A stretch of 64,000 bases of DNA from assembly GCA_943787265.1 (NCBI GenBank), contig CALSLT010000007.1, positions 310,001 to 374,000 on the forward strand, in the 5' to 3' direction. The notes under the pieces were generated by a model. The model was not told the origin of the DNA, made no database searches, and saw only the letters and a list, made by a program, of their open reading frames with translations. The position numbers and the translations under genes were made by a program. Positions 19,303 to 27,612 of the stretch are shown piece after piece. Position 1 is the first letter of the stretch, and the number at the start of each line of letters is the position of its first letter. This stretch comes from an uncultured Planctomycetaceae bacterium (lineage in GTDB: Bacteria; Planctomycetota; Planctomycetia; Planctomycetales; Planctomycetaceae).

Positions 19303-20841
19303 ATGCTCAATTTGGCTTTGAAATTTACGACCGCGGTGGCGGTAACTGTTTCGTCGTTGGCAGGTATTTTCGCGCAGCAGTCTGACGCCGCGGACAAGCG
19401 ACCAAACATCCTGTTCATCATCGTCGACGATCAGTCGCCGTTTGATCTGAAAATCTACAACTCTGACTCAAAGCTCGACACGCCAAACATCGACCGCCTG
19501 GCCGCTGAAGGCATGGTCCTGGACGGTGCTTATCACATGGGTTCGTTCAGCGGAGCGGTCTGCACGCCGTCGCGTCACATGGTGATGTGCGGCCGCACGG
19601 TCTGGCATCTTCCGAACTGGAGAGGTGCGATCGAATCCGGGTTGTGTCCACCGAATCTTGAGCAATCTACAATGGCTGCCGTCTTCAATAAGGCTGGCTT
19701 CAGCACAATGCGAACCTGCAAGAGGGGCAACAGCTACGAAGGAGCGAACAAGCAGTTCACTGTTCGACACGACGCGACCAAACGAGGCGGTACTGACGAA
19801 ACCGGCAGCGTCTGGCACGGCGATCAGGTCATGAACTACCTGAACAATCGCGAGACAAGCAAGGACGAGAAGCCGTTTCTAATCTACTTCGGATTTTCGC
19901 ACCCGCACGACACGCGAGACGGAACACCGGAACTGCTCCAAAAATACGGAGCCGTCAACCACAAAGACAAACAGAATCTTCCGCCCGCCAATCCGAAGCA
20001 ACCAGCTTTGCCGGTCAACTATCTGTCGAAGCATCCCTTCCATCACGGCCACCCTAACCTGCGTGACGAAGTTTCCGTCAGCGGCGTCTGGGAGAAACGC
20101 GACGAGCGAACCATCCGCAACGAACTCGGCCGCGAGTTCGCCTGCGACGAAAACATCGACATTCAGGTTGGACGCGTTCTCAAGCAGCTCGAAGAAATGG
20201 GCGAACTCGACAACACCTACATCGTCTACACCGCCGACCACGGTATGGCGATCGGTCGACACGGACTGCAAGGAAAGCAGAATCTCTATCAACACACGTG
20301 GCGAGTGCCTTACATCGTGAAAGGCCCTGGCATCAAAGCTGGCTCGCGCTCCACCGGGAACGTTTACCTGCTCGACTCACTGTCAACGATCTGCGATCTC
20401 GCTGACGTCGACGCCCCGAAATCCAGCGAAGGCATCAGCTTCAAGCCAGTTCTGACAGGCAAGAAAGAAGCAGTTCGCGACACACTTTTCGGCACCTACA
20501 GCGGCGGCACAAAACCAGGCATGCGTTGCGTCCGCAAAGGCGACTGGAAGCTGATCAAGTACGACGTGATGGAAGGCAAAGTCCGCGAAACGCAACTCTT
20601 CAACCTGGCCGAAAACCCCCACGAGTTCATCGCCGCGCACAACCGCAAATCACCAATGGAAACAAACCTCGCCAGCAACCCGGCCCATGCCGATAAGCTG
20701 GCCGAAATGGAGGCCGTCCTCCTCGCCGAAATGCGCCGCCTCAACGACCCCTACCGACTGTGGAACCAACCCGACGACGGCCTGGAACCACCAAAGCCCG
20801 CACCACGCCGCAGGAAGGCTCCGAAGAAGAAACCCCAGTAG
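19303..20841 (+). CDS. Exported type I sulfatase
   Basis: 512 residues with a signal peptide ending near AQQSDAA (residue 30). Sulfatases hydrolyse sulfate esters using a formylglycine made from Cys. The signature Cys87-Thr-Pro-Ser-Arg91 (CTPSR) is intact. Calcium-binding Asp residues are in ILFIIVDDQ (about 37-44), and the C-terminal metal site is in YTADHGMAIGRHGLQGKQN. The basic Lys/Arg-rich tail (PRRRKAPKKK) is a common planctomycetal feature. Activation requires a formylglycine-generating enzyme encoded elsewhere. It is likely co-transcribed with the DUF1080 gene. The substrate sugar cannot be read from sequence. Confidence 0.93.
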   Translation: MLNLALKFTTAVAVTVSSLAGIFAQQSDAADKRPNILFIIVDDQSPFDLKIYNSDSKLDTPNIDRLAAEGMVLDGAYHMGSFSGAVCTPSRHMVMCGRTVWHLPNWRGAIESGLCPPNLEQSTMAAVFNKAGFSTMRTCKRGNSYEGANKQFTVRHDATKRGGTDETGSVWHGDQVMNYLNNRETSKDEKPFLIYFGFSHPHDTRDGTPELLQKYGAVNHKDKQNLPPANPKQPALPVNYLSKHPFHHGHPNLRDEVSVSGVWEKRDERTIRNELGREFACDENIDIQVGRVLKQLEEMGELDNTYIVYTADHGMAIGRHGLQGKQNLYQHTWRVPYIVKGPGIKAGSRSTGNVYLLDSLSTICDLADVDAPKSSEGISFKPVLTGKKEAVRDTLFGTYSGGTKPGMRCVRKGDWKLIKYDVMEGKVRETQLFNLAENPHEFIAAHNRKSPMETNLASNPAHADKLAEMEAVLLAEMRRLNDPYRLWNQPDDGLEPPKPAPRRRKAPKKKPQ

Positions 20842-20958
20842 GGAGAACGGCCCGACGCCAGAACTTTTGATGTGAACTTGGATTGAAGTTCATTCCTGAT
20901 GCCACATTGTGCTGGAATTTCGAATTTGATTCTCATCGCAGTCACGAAAGAACCGTGA

Positions 20959-22929
20959 ATGATGCGTTTGCCTCCAACCACGTCTCAGCGGTTCGCTATG
21001 TGTTGTGCCGCGCTAATCGGCCTCTCAATGAGCGCCTCGCTCAATGGGCAGGAAGTTTCGATATCAACGCTGCCAGACATTCCGCAGACGGGACTACATC
21101 TTGATCTTGGAGAACCAGCGAAGCAGCTGATCCCAGCCGCCGGCGGTCGCATCATTTTGATTCGATACTCAAATTCACCGAAGCTGGGAGTGTTTAATGC
21201 AGCAACGCTCGAAATCACCGGGTACATCCCTCTGCCTGAGGGTGACGTTCTGGTTGCCGGCGGACGGGAATGCGCCGTTGTTGTAGGCACTTCCACTGGA
21301 ATCATCGAGAGGTGGTCGCTGGATTCTCTGTCACAAGTGGCAAGGGGAACTCTTGACGTTGATTTGCCGCTCATCAGTGTCGGTCTGGGAGCTGATTCGG
21401 CGGGACCGTTGATCGTCGTTGAACGTGCAGATCAGAAATACCAACCGTTTTCAAATTTGCGAATTCTCTCCCTTGATACATTCAAACCTGTCGTCCGAAA
21501 ACTGGTAAAATCGAGCCAGAAAAGGCGGAAATGGGGGCCATTCACTGGTGTCACCGTTTCCGATGACGGTCGTACCTGCCTGATGAGTGGCCGTCCATAT
21601 CCAGTAGCGTTGAGGCTGTTTGGAAATGTAGGGTTTGCTATTGAACACCGGGGAGGCCACGCAACTCAGATTGGCCCTGGTGGACAGCTCTCGTATAACG
21701 GTGTCGGATATTTTCTGGGTGAAGCACATTTGGCCCATGACCCGAGGACTATTCTCACTCCCACGCGTCTGCCTTACTGCTTTGTAGCCGACAAGGACGG
21801 TGGCGTTTACATGGCGGGTGATGAGCGTCCGTTCGCTTCACTACGATCGCTTGGGTTTGATTCGATACCGGATCGGAAGCAGGCGTCAAACCTGATTCAG
21901 ATTGTCCCTGCTCTCAAAGTGGCGATCGTATTGGCTAGTAACATACTCGAAGTCCGGGAGTTGGATGTGAATCTACTCGCTAGTCAGATCGAGGAACCTT
22001 ACTTTCGCATTACAGACAGTCCGCCGATCGAAGTTCGTGCTGGAGACACATTTGAGTACACCCCAGCCGTCGACTCGAATCGCACCGATCTTTCGTGGGT
22101 ACTTGAGCGGGCGCCAAGCCGTATGTCGGTTAGCAAAACAGGTCAATTTACCTGGCCGGTGCCAGAGAGATTCAAAGATACGACCGCTTCTGTGTGGTTC
22201 CGCGTGAAGGATGGGGCCAAAGTTGTCTGGTCTCAATCATTTCTTGTCAGTTGCCCTGGTGAACCCAGCGAATACGAAGTCCAGGCACTCCATGATCCAG
22301 TGAGCAGCGAGCCGCCACCGAAACCCAAGAAATCGTCTCCGCCGACCTCGATCCCCAGCCCGACTCCAATCACTCGTCCGCCTACCCGACCAACAGACTG
22401 GTACTTCGTGCTGATGGTCGCCGTGGTCGTAGCGGTCGTCTGCATAGTACCTGCTCTGTACTGGTACGTTAGAAAAAACAGTCAACGATTAGGTCGTCAT
22501 ACTAAACGAATCGCTGGCGATCATCAGGCCCGGCGACGTATCGGATTGTCCATGCAGTTGCTCGGGGGGCTCATTCTACTTGGTGCGTTGATTGGAATAA
22601 CGAGTGTAACATCCAAATTTGAGTCGACAGAGGAAGCGGCAAGGCAGGCAGACAATCAGAGGCGCGCCGTCGGTATGGGCTATTCGGCCTCTCGACATCC
22701 ACGGCACGTAGCGGATGCAAGAACTCATGCAAACCTGAAAGCCTTCGCCGCTGAAGAGCAACTCGAAGGACAGGGGGAGCATCTTGTCACGACTGCCGAG
22801 TGGATCTACTTGGCAGTGGGTGTCGGTATTATTCTTGTTGTTATGGGCACCGTACTCCGTCAACGGTCGAAGAAAGTCAACAAGGAAATACCGACAGGAC
22901 GCCACATCCGTCGACGAAAACGTATTTGA
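20959..22929 (+). CDS. Membrane protein with propeller-like and Ig-like extracytoplasmic regions
   Basis: 656 residues; I do not recognise a named family. The N-terminus has a signal-like stretch (AMCCAALIGLSMSASLNGQ). Residues about 40-340 contain short WD/propeller-like strands (for example LGVFNAATLEITGYIPLPEG and GIIERWSLDSLSQVARG). Residues about 350-435 look like an Ig/cadherin-like unit (IEVRAGDTFEYTPAV ... TGQFTWPVPERF). A Pro/Ser-rich linker (about 446-475) leads to membrane spans at about 480-502, 533-553 and 610-635, and a basic tail (HIRRRKRI). It is probably a surface sensor or binding protein anchored in the inner membrane. It lies between two sulfatase genes on the same strand, but the 117-bp gap makes operon membership uncertain. 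Confidence 0.65.
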   Translation: MMRLPPTTSQRFAMCCAALIGLSMSASLNGQEVSISTLPDIPQTGLHLDLGEPAKQLIPAAGGRIILIRYSNSPKLGVFNAATLEITGYIPLPEGDVLVAGGRECAVVVGTSTGIIERWSLDSLSQVARGTLDVDLPLISVGLGADSAGPLIVVERADQKYQPFSNLRILSLDTFKPVVRKLVKSSQKRRKWGPFTGVTVSDDGRTCLMSGRPYPVALRLFGNVGFAIEHRGGHATQIGPGGQLSYNGVGYFLGEAHLAHDPRTILTPTRLPYCFVADKDGGVYMAGDERPFASLRSLGFDSIPDRKQASNLIQIVPALKVAIVLASNILEVRELDVNLLASQIEEPYFRITDSPPIEVRAGDTFEYTPAVDSNRTDLSWVLERAPSRMSVSKTGQFTWPVPERFKDTTASVWFRVKDGAKVVWSQSFLVSCPGEPSEYEVQALHDPVSSEPPPKPKKSSPPTSIPSPTPITRPPTRPTDWYFVLMVAVVVAVVCIVPALYWYVRKNSQRLGRHTKRIAGDHQARRRIGLSMQLLGGLILLGALIGITSVTSKFESTEEAARQADNQRRAVGMGYSASRHPRHVADARTHANLKAFAAEEQLEGQGEHLVTTAEWIYLAVGVGIILVVMGTVLRQRSKKVNKEIPTGRHIRRRKRI

Positions 22930-23100
22930 AGTCCCACAATCATGGGTGACCCCGGTTGATTTCCACAGAATCGGGTGGCACAGATTGCTTGCCAATCTGT
23001 GTGCGAAGCACAAGAGACCGATTTCAGGTGAGATGCCGAATCCAGACCAACTGACTCCTGTCGTTACACGACCGTGTTTGCAAGCAAACACGACCACCCG

Positions 23101-23400
23101 ATGATCAATGAGAAGCTCAAACGGACGATGGCCGACGATCAGAAGTACGTTCAGTTCGTCACCGTCTCGTGTCATCATCGACGAAACCGGCTGGACCTTG
23201 ATCACCCAAAGAAAGTTCCGCTCGGCGTCCTCAATCATCAAATGGGAGCCGACAAAGGCAAAGCGCGTCAGCTTCGTCATCATCCCTGACCACGCGTACG
23301 CCTTGATCCAGCTGCCCGAGACAGAAAAACTCAGCCGATTTCTGCCCGGCTGGGCCTTGGCTCAGCTTGTTGAACAATGCTATTGCCAAATTTCGATCCG
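23101..23400 (+). pseudogene. Remnant of a REP-associated tyrosine transposase (RAYT, Y1_Tnp family)
   Basis: Two adjacent frames carry consecutive pieces of one protein. Frame A (23101-23289) encodes KYVQFVTVSCHHRRNRLDLD and then HPKKVPLGVLN, the start of a RAYT-like Y1 transposase. Frame B (from about 23265) encodes RVSFVIIPDHAYALIQLPE and then ETEKLSRFLPGW, the next segment. In active members the second piece holds the HUH metal site, normally PDHVHA; here it reads PDHAYA, so the second His is lost. No intact C-terminal part with the catalytic Tyr is visible before the next gene. The frameshift, lost ligand and truncation all indicate a dead gene. RAYTs are associated with REP palindromes, which matters because this window is rich in palindromes. 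Confidence 0.65.
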
Positions 23401-23491
23401 ACCTGATTATCACTCGGTTGCCTGGCGAGGCGAGCCCTTCAACAATCGTGGCATCACGAGTTCTATCCAGCAACCACCGGAAATGAGATTG

Positions 23492-24931
23492 ATGATGCTC
23501 ATGAATCCTGAGAGACGGCAGACAAACTGCGACATTTTCGACGGCAGACGCCCCAGCATTTGCTGGCGGGCTGGCATCAGTTTGCTGGTTGTGCTTTGTG
23601 GCTGGCTTTGCCTGAATGCTCAGGCTTTCGCTGAGGCGGCGAAACGGCCGAATGTCATCGTCATCATGGCGGACGATATCGGGGTGGACGGGCTTAACTG
23701 TTATGGGGGGACCAGTTATCGGACTCCGCGGCTGGATCGGATGGCGGCGGAAGGGCAGCGGTTTACTCATGCGTATGCTCAGCCGCTGTGCACTAACACT
23801 CGCATTCAGTTGATGACGGGGCTCTACAATAATCGAAACTGGTTGTACTTCGGGTGTCTGGATCCCAAAGCAAAGACGTTCGGGCACTGGATGAAAGATG
23901 CCGGCTACAACACGTGCATCGCCGGTAAGTGGCAGCTTCAAAGTTACGACCCGCCCGACTATCCCGGTTCGGAATTGCGACGTGACAAAGGGATGAAAGT
24001 CTGGGACGCGGGATTCGATGAGTACTCGTTGTGGCACACAGCTCACACGGAAGACAAAGGACCTCGGTATGCCGACCCGGTGATCTTTCAGAATGGAAAG
24101 TTTCGCACGGACACCAAAGGCAAATACGGCGAGGACATCTGGGTCGAGTTCATTCACGACTACATGAAGCGACACCGCAACGATGACGAGCCGTTCTTTG
24201 TTTACTACCCGATGACGCTGCCTCACTGGCCGTTCGTGCCGACGCCGCGCAGCGAAGACTGGGGCATCGAAGAGAAGATGCATCCACCGCTGGGCACGAC
24301 CGGCGGAGACACCAAATACTTCCCGGACATGGTCGCTTACATGGATGAAGTCGTCGGGCGAGTGATCGATTCGGTCGACGAACTTGGCCTGAAAGAAAAC
24401 ACGCTCATTCTGTACTACGGAGACAACGGAACGGATCGAAGAGTCGTGTCGCAAACGACGTTCGGCGAAGTCGTCGGTGGAAAAGGAGCGACGACGAACG
24501 CGGGAACTCACGTGCCGCTGATCGCTCGCTGGCCCGGACGAATCAAGGCGGGGATCAACGACAACCTGGTGGACTCAACGGACTTCCTGCCGACGATTCT
24601 TGACGCTGCTCATAAGCCTGTGCCGAAAGCTGCGAAGCTGGACGGTCGAAGTTTCTATCCGCAGCTAATGGGGAAAGCCGGCACGCCTCGCGAGTGGGTC
24701 TTCTGCCATTACGATCCTCGGCCAGGCTGGGACAAGGATAAGTTCCGCATGCAACGCTTTGCTCGCGACAAGCAGTTCAAGCTGTACGGCAACGGTAAGC
24801 TGTATCACATCCCGCGAGACTTGACCGAGCTACGCCCGATCCCCACTCAGTACGACTGGGATGAGTCAGCGGCCGCGCGGGAGACGTTGCAGGCCGTGCT
24901 GGATGAAATGCCGGCTCCGCTGCCGAAGTGA
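23492..24931 (+). CDS. Exported sulfatase with variant CTNTR active-site motif
   Basis: 479 residues from ATG 23492, with GGAA at 23479-23482 about nine bases upstream; ATGs at 23483, 23495 and 23501 are alternatives. A longer open frame reaching back to 23108 includes the transposase remnant and is not credible. The signal peptide is ISLLVVLCGWLCLNAQAFA (residues about 29-48). Metal-site text includes VIVIMADDIG and the C-terminal LYYGDNGTD. The formylglycine motif is Cys100-Thr-Asn-Thr-Arg104 (PLCTNTRIQLMTG). The consensus is C-x-P-x-R, so Asn replaces the usual Pro; the fold is otherwise complete. It may be a distinct subfamily or poorly matured. The neighbouring gene set suggests sulfated glycan turnover. 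Confidence 0.88.
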   Translation: MMLMNPERRQTNCDIFDGRRPSICWRAGISLLVVLCGWLCLNAQAFAEAAKRPNVIVIMADDIGVDGLNCYGGTSYRTPRLDRMAAEGQRFTHAYAQPLCTNTRIQLMTGLYNNRNWLYFGCLDPKAKTFGHWMKDAGYNTCIAGKWQLQSYDPPDYPGSELRRDKGMKVWDAGFDEYSLWHTAHTEDKGPRYADPVIFQNGKFRTDTKGKYGEDIWVEFIHDYMKRHRNDDEPFFVYYPMTLPHWPFVPTPRSEDWGIEEKMHPPLGTTGGDTKYFPDMVAYMDEVVGRVIDSVDELGLKENTLILYYGDNGTDRRVVSQTTFGEVVGGKGATTNAGTHVPLIARWPGRIKAGINDNLVDSTDFLPTILDAAHKPVPKAAKLDGRSFYPQLMGKAGTPREWVFCHYDPRPGWDKDKFRMQRFARDKQFKLYGNGKLYHIPRDLTELRPIPTQYDWDESAAARETLQAVLDEMPAPLPK

Positions 24932-25031
24932 GAGAGCGATCAGACTGACTTTGAACGCAGAGGTCGCTGATGAGAAAAACACAGAGAAAAAGGAGACTCT
25001 GGCTGACTTAGCCACGCCAAGCGAACTTCAA

Positions 25032-25090
25032 GCGAGCGGCGGGCGTAAGCCTGCCGTTGCTTACCCAGTCGGCTTACGCCGACGGCTCGC
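25032..25090. repeat. Imperfect inverted repeat in the convergent gap
   Basis: The left arm GCGAGCGGCGGGCGTAAGCC (25032-25051) pairs imperfectly with GGCTTACGCCGACGGCTCGC (25071-25090) around a 19-nt loop. It sits between the convergent sulfatase (plus) and ParA (minus) genes in a 236-bp gap. It may act as a shared termination structure, but there is no T-run on either side. It resembles the palindrome at 26073-26156 in style (GTGAGCCG/GCGAGCCG ends). Confidence 0.6.
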
Positions 25091-25167
25091 CTGCGTTACG
25101 CGAGGGTGCCAGTCGATTGTTCTTCGACTTCGTCAGGCAGAGCCTCACCTACGGAACGAAACCTGAC

Positions 25168-25992
25168 CTATGCGGCGATGCGGATTGGTTCCTGCACAGG
25201 CTGCTGCATTGCCAGGACTTCGTTGACCATGTTGCCGTAGTCTTCAGCGCCGTTGCATTTTGAGTCGTAGTCAAACACTGACTGACCATAGCTGGGAGCT
25301 TCGGCGAGTTTGATGTTTCGGCGGATGCGGCTTTCGAAGATCTTTGCTCCGGACCAGGGAGTGTCGCCTTCGCTGCGGGTCAGGAAGTCGTTCAGATCGT
25401 CGCAAACGTCTGCGGCCAGACGCGTGCCGGTTTCGTAAAGGCACAGCATGATGCCGGTGACTTTGAGGTTTCGGTTGAGCCGTCGAGAGACCAGCGCCGT
25501 CGTCGACAGAAGTTTCGACAGGCCCTGCAGCGCGAAGAAGTGTGGCTGCAACGGAATGAAGACTTCGGACGCGGCGGTTAGCGCGTTGACGGTCAGAACG
25601 CCCAGCGACGGAGGGCAATCCATGATTACGTATTCAAACGCGTTGGATTCGGCAATCAGGTTCAGCGCGTCGCGGAGAACGGTTTCTCGGTTGGGAGCAT
25701 CGACCAGTTCCAGTTCGGCGGCGGCCAGATCGACGTTTGAGGCAGCGATCCAAAGATTGTCGCTGACCATGTGTCGGACTTCGCCGATCGTCTTCACGCT
25801 GGAGAAGACATCGTAAATGGTCGGAGTATCGCCGACGGCTTCGTAGCCAAGGTGCAGCGAAGCGTGGCCCTGAGGGTCGAGGTCGATCAGCAGTACTCGC
25901 TTGCCCTGCCGAGCCAGTCCGGCGGCAAGATTCACGCTGCTGGTGGTTTTTCCGACTCCACCCTTCTGGTTCATAATCGCGATAGTACGCAT
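25168..25992 (-). CDS. parA: ParA/Soj-family ATPase without an adjacent ParB
   Basis: 274 residues from ATG 25992, with AGGAAAGG just upstream; the longer open frame from 26028 adds an unconserved, charged leader. ParA ATPases form ATP-dependent DNA-bound gradients that position chromosomes, plasmids or protein complexes. The deviant Walker A is KGGVGKTT (residues 10-17, with Lys10 and Lys15). The Asp of Walker A' is in [16 protein letters not shown], and Walker B is [11 protein letters not shown]. It is full length for a chromosomal Soj-type protein. No parB or parS-like site is visible beside it; the neighbours are a sulfatase and pdxA. It may therefore be an orphan used for cargo positioning, or its partner lies elsewhere. 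Confidence 0.93.
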   Translation of the reverse strand: MRTIAIMNQKGGVGKTTSSVNLAAGLARQGKRVLLIDLDPQGHASLHLGYEAVGDTPTIYDVFSSVKTIGEVRHMVSDNLWIAASNVDLAAAELELVDAPNRETVLRDALNLIAESNAFEYVIMDCPPSLGVLTVNALTAASEVFIPLQPHFFALQGLSKLLSTTALVSRRLNRNLKVTGIMLCLYETGTRLAADVCDDLNDFLTRSEGDTPWSGAKIFESRIRRNIKLAEAPSYGQSVFDYDSKCNGAEDYGNMVNEVLAMQQPVQEPIRIAA

Positions 25993-26072
25993 CGGAATCC
26001 TTTCCTGACGTCGCTGGCCCCGTTCCATTCCGGGGCCGAAAACCGCATGGAGTCTGTCTTAAATCATGTCGC

Positions 26073-26156
26073 CGTGAGCCGAACGCGCTAGCGTCGGGCC
26101 TCTGCGCCGTAAAACACGGCAGAACCAAGGCCCGCGGCTAGCGCCGTCGGCTCACG
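26073..26156. repeat. Long inverted repeat with 29-nt arms upstream of parA
   Basis: Left arm 26073-26101 begins CGTGAGCCGA, continues GCGCTAGC and ends CGGGCCT. Right arm 26128-26156 is its reverse complement with four mismatches. The 26-nt centre has its own small CCGT/ACGG hairpin. It lies between pdxA and parA, both on the minus strand. No T-run follows, so it looks like a REP/BIME-type dispersed palindrome rather than a terminator. Confidence 0.8.
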
Positions 26157-26221
26157 AAAATCTAAGATCTGACGCGGCGGGCAGAGTATAGCTGCCCGTT
26201 GCGAATTGCCGGAAGATCGCT

Positions 26222-27325
26222 TTAAAGCGTTGAGCAGTCACCAGATAGCGACAACTGGGCCGCAATCTTCGCGGCCTCGATCATCCCCTCGGTGGAGGCG
26301 ACGCCCTGCCCTGCGATGTCGAAAGCGGTTCCGTGGCTGGGGCTTGTGCGAACGATTGGCAGCCCGAGCGTGATGTTTACGGCTCGGTCGAAGCCGATCA
26401 GCTTCAGAGCAATGTGTCCCTGATCGTGGTACATCGCGACGACGCCGTCGAATTCGCCACCGACCGCACGGCGAAGGAGTGCGTCGGCAGGAATTGGCCC
26501 GGCGGTGTTGATCTCGTTCTGGAGGCATTGCTCGACGGCGGGCGCGATTAGACGAGCCTCCTCATCGCCGAACAATCCTTCTTCTCCGGCGTGGGGATTC
26601 AGGGCGCACACCCCGACCCGCGGAGCATCGCAGCCAACTCGCCGCATGAACGAATCCATCAGCCGGATGTTGCTGGCGATGAGTTCGGTGGAAAGAAGTT
26701 TCGGAACGCTGGCGATAGACGTGTGCAGCGTTGTGTGAACGACTCCCAGACCGTTCGGCGATTTTACGATGTCTCCTGGCGGCAGGTAGAGCATCATGGC
26801 AAACTCGTCGACTTCGCAGACGTCGCCCAGGATTTCCGTGTGGCCGGGGTAATCCAGCCCCGCCGCTCGAAGAGCTGCCTTATTAAGTGGTCCGGTCGTG
26901 ATGCCGGCAATTGTTCCGGCGAGTGCTGCTTTTGTTGCGGCGACGAGACAGTCGTAGGCGGCCTGGCCAGCTCGCGAATCGATCGCCCCAAGTGGAACAT
27001 CGGCAACGTCATCGCCACACGCTTTCACGCAAGGCAGAACCTGAATATCGGCGTCGCTGGTGATCGATGGTTGCCAGTCGGTCAAAACCTCGAAATCGGA
27101 AACCTCTTCAATGCGAAGAGGAGTGTTCGTGAGCTGAGCCGCTCGCTGAAGAACAACGGGATGACCGACCGCTACCGGGTTACAGATCGATCGAAGTTGT
27201 GAGTCAGTCGCCGCGCGGACGACGACTTCCGGACCGATGCCAGCCGCATCGCCCATCGTCAGGGCAATGATTGGCAGCGTCGAGCGTCCAGAATCCGAAT
27301 CGTTTGATGTCGCCGTGTTCTGCAT
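26222..27325 (-). CDS. pdxA: 4-hydroxythreonine-4-phosphate dehydrogenase PdxA
   Basis: 367 residues. PdxA oxidises 4-phosphohydroxy-L-threonine with NAD(P) in the DXP-dependent pyridoxal-phosphate pathway; the product feeds PdxJ. Conserved text: TMGDAAGIGPEVVV (normally GDPAGIGPE, here with Ala), TGPLNKAALRAAGLDYPGHT, CALNPHAGEEGLFGDEE and MYHDQGHIALKLIGFDRAVN. The last three contribute the metal-binding His residues. The C-terminal LGLPIVRTSPSHGTAFDIAG matches the substrate loop. Length is slightly above the usual 330 because of an N-terminal Ser/Asp-rich leader (about 15 residues). It lies upstream of parA on the same strand but is separated by a long palindrome, so co-transcription is unclear. 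Confidence 0.95.
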   Translation of the reverse strand: MQNTATSNDSDSGRSTLPIIALTMGDAAGIGPEVVVRAATDSQLRSICNPVAVGHPVVLQRAAQLTNTPLRIEEVSDFEVLTDWQPSITSDADIQVLPCVKACGDDVADVPLGAIDSRAGQAAYDCLVAATKAALAGTIAGITTGPLNKAALRAAGLDYPGHTEILGDVCEVDEFAMMLYLPPGDIVKSPNGLGVVHTTLHTSIASVPKLLSTELIASNIRLMDSFMRRVGCDAPRVGVCALNPHAGEEGLFGDEEARLIAPAVEQCLQNEINTAGPIPADALLRRAVGGEFDGVVAMYHDQGHIALKLIGFDRAVNITLGLPIVRTSPSHGTAFDIAGQGVASTEGMIEAAKIAAQLSLSGDCSTL

Positions 27326-27612
27326 TTTTGAACGTTCACGCGATTAGGTGCTGTGGATTTACTGTTGAAAGGTTTCACGTAAAGTCGCGAAGCCGCTAAG
27401 AAATATGAGAGCTAACGAAGATGTTCGAATGCGTTTGAAGTGTCGGCGGTATAGTCGCCGCGGTTCTGAATGAGAAGTCGTGGACGACCAATCCCGATCC
27501 TTCGGCGGATTTGGGATAATCGATGCAGGCATTCCGGCGAATTGCGAGCTACATTCAAGTGACGCCAGAATCAGGCGGCCACAAGCTTCCGTTTCCGAAT
27601 GAGTGATCCAGC
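27326..27612. other. Divergent promoter region of pdxA and the DUF5009 gene
   Basis: Just under 290 bp with no open frame worth calling. It includes a GTCGCGAAGCCGCTAAG segment near 27383-27399 that resembles a dispersed-repeat end. No sharp promoter or terminator is visible. Confidence 0.4.

Noticed and set aside
23108..23491. Long N-terminal extension of the second sulfatase
   Set aside because: The extension passes through the transposase remnant; a signal peptide and ribosome-site candidate favour ATG 23492.
23231..24511. A 426-codon minus-strand frame opposite the second sulfatase
   Set aside because: It overlaps a clear sulfatase on the plus strand and has no recognisable family or start signal.
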